64,000 nt of DNA from Cytophagales bacterium (GTDB taxonomy: Bacteria; Pseudomonadota; Gammaproteobacteria; Burkholderiales; Burkholderiaceae_C). The notes under the pieces are model-generated. The model searched no databases, had not been told where the DNA came from, and saw only the letters and a program-made list of their open reading frames with translations. The stretch spans positions 62,001 to 126,000 of the forward strand of contig JASGCK010000003.1 of the NCBI GenBank assembly GCA_030054145.1, given 5' to 3'. A program made the position numbers and the translations under genes. Shown piece after piece: positions 61,984-64,000 of this stretch; positions within the stretch are counted from its first letter, which is position 1; every line of letters starts with the position of its first letter.

Positions 61984-63402
61984 TTAAATGAACTTACGCA
62001 CGTCCACAAAATGTCCGTGAATCGCCGCCGCCGCCGCCATGGCTGGGCTGACTAAATGGGTGCGCCCGCCTGCGCCTTGGCGACCTTCAAAATTGCGATT
62101 GCTGGTGGAGGCGCAGCGCTCTTCGGGTTCTAGTTTGTCGGCGTTCATTGCCAAACACATCGAGCAACCAGGTTCGCGCCACTCGAATCCTGCGGCCTTA
62201 AAAATTTCATCCAAACCTTCGCGCTCGGCCTGTGCCTTGACCAAGCCCGAGCCAGGAACGACAAGTGCGAGGCGAACATTTTTAGCCACTTTTTGCCCAA
62301 GCCGTTTAACGATTGCCGCTGCTTCGCGCATATCTTCGATGCGGCTGTTGGTACAGCTGCCGATAAATACTTTGTCGATGCTGATATCGTTCATTGCCTT
62401 GCCTGGCTGCAAACCCATATAGGACAAGGCGCGCTCGATAGCGGCGCGTTTGGAGTCGTCACGTTCTTTGTCAGGGTCAGGAATGATGCCATCAATGCCC
62501 AAAACCATTTCGGGCGAATTTCCCCAAGTGACTTGCGGCACGATTTGAGTGGCATCTAAATCAACCGTCGCGTCAAACTTTGCGCCCACGTCGGAGTGCA
62601 GCGTGCGCCAGTAGGCCGCCGCTTGCTCGAACACCACACCTGTTGGCGCCATCGGGCGACCGCGCACGTATTCAATTGTTTTGTCGTCCACGGCGACGAG
62701 TCCCGCCCGTGCGCCTGCTTCAATCGCCATGTTGCAGACCGTCATGCGACCCTCCATGCTCAAGGCGCGAATGGTGCTTCCTGCAAACTCGATGGTGTAG
62801 CCCGTGCCGCCAGCTGTGCCGATTTTTCCGATGATGGCCAGCACGATATCTTTTGCCGTCACGCCGCGCTGGACTTGACCTTCCACGCGGATGAGCATAT
62901 TTTTTTGTTTCTTTTGCAGCAACGTTTGCGTTGCCATCACGTGTTCGACTTCGCTGGTGCCAATGCCGTGCGCCAGCGCCCCAAACGCCCCATGCGTGCT
63001 GGTGTGCGAGTCGCCGCACACAACCGTCATGCCTGGTAGCGTTGCGCCTTGCTCAGGGCCCATCACGTGAACGATGCCTTGCTGTTTGTTGAGGTACGGA
63101 AAGTAAGCCGCCGCGCCAAATTCTTGAATGTTTGCGTCTAGCGTGGTGATTTGTTCTTTGCTGACCAAATCGGTAATGCCGTCATAACCAAGCTCCCAAT
63201 GGGTGGTTGGTGTGTTGTGGTCGGCTGTGGCGACGATAGAGTTTACGCGCCACACTTTGCGCCCCGCGACACGAAGCCCCTCAAAGGCTTGCGGGCTGGT
63301 GACTTCGTGCACCAGATGGCGATCAATGTAGAGAATCGATGTGCCGTCTTCTTCGGTATGGACGACGTGCTCGTCCCAGATTTTGTCGTAGAGAGTTTTC
63401 AT
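61984..63402 (-). CDS. leuC: 3-isopropylmalate dehydratase large subunit
   Basis: This [4Fe-4S] aconitase-family subunit works in leucine synthesis. Its 472 residues carry [28 protein letters not shown] split as [12 protein letters not shown] (near 134) and [10 protein letters not shown], and the cluster cysteines in IGSCTNSR (near 350) and CSMCLAMN (near 410). It depends on Fe-S assembly. It lies 24 bases after the ABC ATPase gene. Confidence 0.97.
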   Translation of the reverse strand: MKTLYDKIWDEHVVHTEEDGTSILYIDRHLVHEVTSPQAFEGLRVAGRKVWRVNSIVATADHNTPTTHWELGYDGITDLVSKEQITTLDANIQEFGAAAYFPYLNKQQGIVHVMGPEQGATLPGMTVVCGDSHTSTHGAFGALAHGIGTSEVEHVMATQTLLQKKQKNMLIRVEGQVQRGVTAKDIVLAIIGKIGTAGGTGYTIEFAGSTIRALSMEGRMTVCNMAIEAGARAGLVAVDDKTIEYVRGRPMAPTGVVFEQAAAYWRTLHSDVGAKFDATVDLDATQIVPQVTWGNSPEMVLGIDGIIPDPDKERDDSKRAAIERALSYMGLQPGKAMNDISIDKVFIGSCTNSRIEDMREAAAIVKRLGQKVAKNVRLALVVPGSGLVKAQAEREGLDEIFKAAGFEWREPGCSMCLAMNADKLEPEERCASTSNRNFEGRQGAGGRTHLVSPAMAAAAAIHGHFVDVRKFI

Positions 63403-63426
63403 AAGCTGTGATTTTAATTCTTGAAG

Positions 63427-64000
63427 TTACGGCGCACTGGCAAACAATCGCTTCGTGTACTCGTGAGTGGGATGCGCATATAGCTCGCCCGTTGTACCTT
63501 GCTCCACGATGCGCCCTTGGTGCATCACGATGACGCGGTCGCACAGCTGCGCTGCGACCCGTAGATCGTGCGTGATAAACAAGAGTCCTAGTCCCAGCTC
63601 AGTTTGAATGTTTTTGAGCAGCGCGACGATTTGCGCTTGCACCGAAACATCAAGCGCACTCACGGCTTCGTCCGCCACTAGCACCTTGGGCTGGCAGGCG
63701 AGGGCGCGGGCAATGGCGAGGCGCTGTCTTTGCCCGCCCGAAAATTGATTCGGATAGCGATCTAGCGATTCACGTGGCAGGCGAACTTTGTCCATCAACG
63801 CCTCAGCGCGAGCCCACGCCTGGGCCTTTGTGAGTCCCACTGGTTTGCCAAAATTGATAGCGCCTTCCATCAAGCTCTCACCCACTCTCATGCGCGGATT
63901 GAGCGAGCGATTCGGGTCTTGAAAGACGACTTGAATATGACTGCGCAGCGCGCGTAGCTGACTCTCTGGCAGCGACTCGATGCTCTGCAAGCCCCAGTGG
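63427..64000 (-). CDS. Peptide-type ABC transporter ATPase, C-terminal part (cut by window edge)
   Basis: This is the second ATPase half of an oligopeptide/microcin C-type transporter (Dpp/Opp/YejF family). Visible are the Q-loop IQVVFQDPNRSLNPRM, the signature FSGGQRQR, Walker B VLVADEAVSALD and the H-loop LLFITHDLRV. Walker A lies beyond 64000, and the frame stays open to the edge, so the gene continues. The missing OppF C-terminal Cys/zinc-like tail and the TGELYAHPTHEYTKRLF end fit YejF-like proteins. Confidence 0.88.
   Translation of the reverse strand, partial: HWGLQSIESLPESQLRALRSHIQVVFQDPNRSLNPRMRVGESLMEGAINFGKPVGLTKAQAWARAEALMDKVRLPRESLDRYPNQFSGGQRQRLAIARALACQPKVLVADEAVSALDVSVQAQIVALLKNIQTELGLGLLFITHDLRVAAQLCDRVIVMHQGRIVEQGTTGELYAHPTHEYTKRLFASAP

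Overview
The window reads as a chromosomal segment of a betaproteobacterium, most likely of the Burkholderiales, with a base composition of about half G+C. The basis is gene order and family character: a folC-SPOR-cvpA-purF-metZ run, iscRSUA-hscBA-fdx, tolQRA next to nusB-ribH-ribBA, a RibBA whose GTP cyclohydrolase II half has lost its zinc cysteines, and a GlpSTPQV-type glycerol importer. No rRNA, CRISPR array or intact transposase is visible. A genus cannot be named from sequence alone.

Layout. 0.1-3.2 kb: an acyl-CoA ligase and a Fic protein on the plus strand. 3.2-12.0 kb: a long minus-strand run starting at roxA, then a FolC-like paralogue and a membrane protein of unknown function, then folC, a SPOR protein, cvpA, purF and metZ. 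12-17 kb: a SlyD-like isomerase, trmB, a NylB/class C serine hydrolase, gluQ with a frameshift at a slippery A-run, pirin and a flavodoxin-like protein. 17-23 kb: the glycerol ABC importer operon. 23-32 kb: trhO, an RND efflux pair and dnaE. 32-39.5 kb: a YiiX-like hydrolase, tolQRA, nusB, ribH, ribBA, a DUF1624 membrane protein, a parvulin, bolA and yciB. 39.5-41.0 kb: a 1.4 kb remnant island at the 3' end of tRNA-Arg(ACG), carrying a YafQ toxin-antitoxin pair and a decayed recombinase start. 41-48 kb: dnaQ and the isc operon, with two unrelated ORFs wedged between hscB and hscA. 48-57 kb: murI, class I fumarase, yqhA, an amidase, a thiolase, a methyltransferase, a rhodanese, a YgjP-like protease, plsC and gmhB. 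57-64 kb: glyS-glyQ, an orphan LuxR-type regulator with an altered receiver, a mobile-looking inverted-repeat element, leuD-leuC and a cut-off peptide ABC ATPase.

How the genes work together. Many neighbours are coupled by ATGA stop/start overlaps, for example FolC-like/membrane protein/folC, tolQ/nusB, yciB/bolA, iscR/iscS, glyQ/glyS and glpT/glpP. The isc block makes Fe-S clusters and carries a good IscR-type operator in front of iscR. The glp block imports glycerol through an ATPase pair that is naturally asymmetric: one subunit lacks the signature motif and the other lacks the H-loop histidine. Several genes have a -10-like hexamer only 6-9 bases before ATG and no Shine-Dalgarno, which suggests leaderless or near-leaderless transcripts.

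The best candidates for something undescribed are the FolC-like plus membrane-protein cassette (8.5-10.9 kb), the two-gene insertion in the isc operon (44.06-44.95 kb), the A_AAA_AAC site in gluQ, the phosphoacceptor-altered regulator, and the terminator of one operon buried in the coding sequence of the facing gene (37.77 kb).
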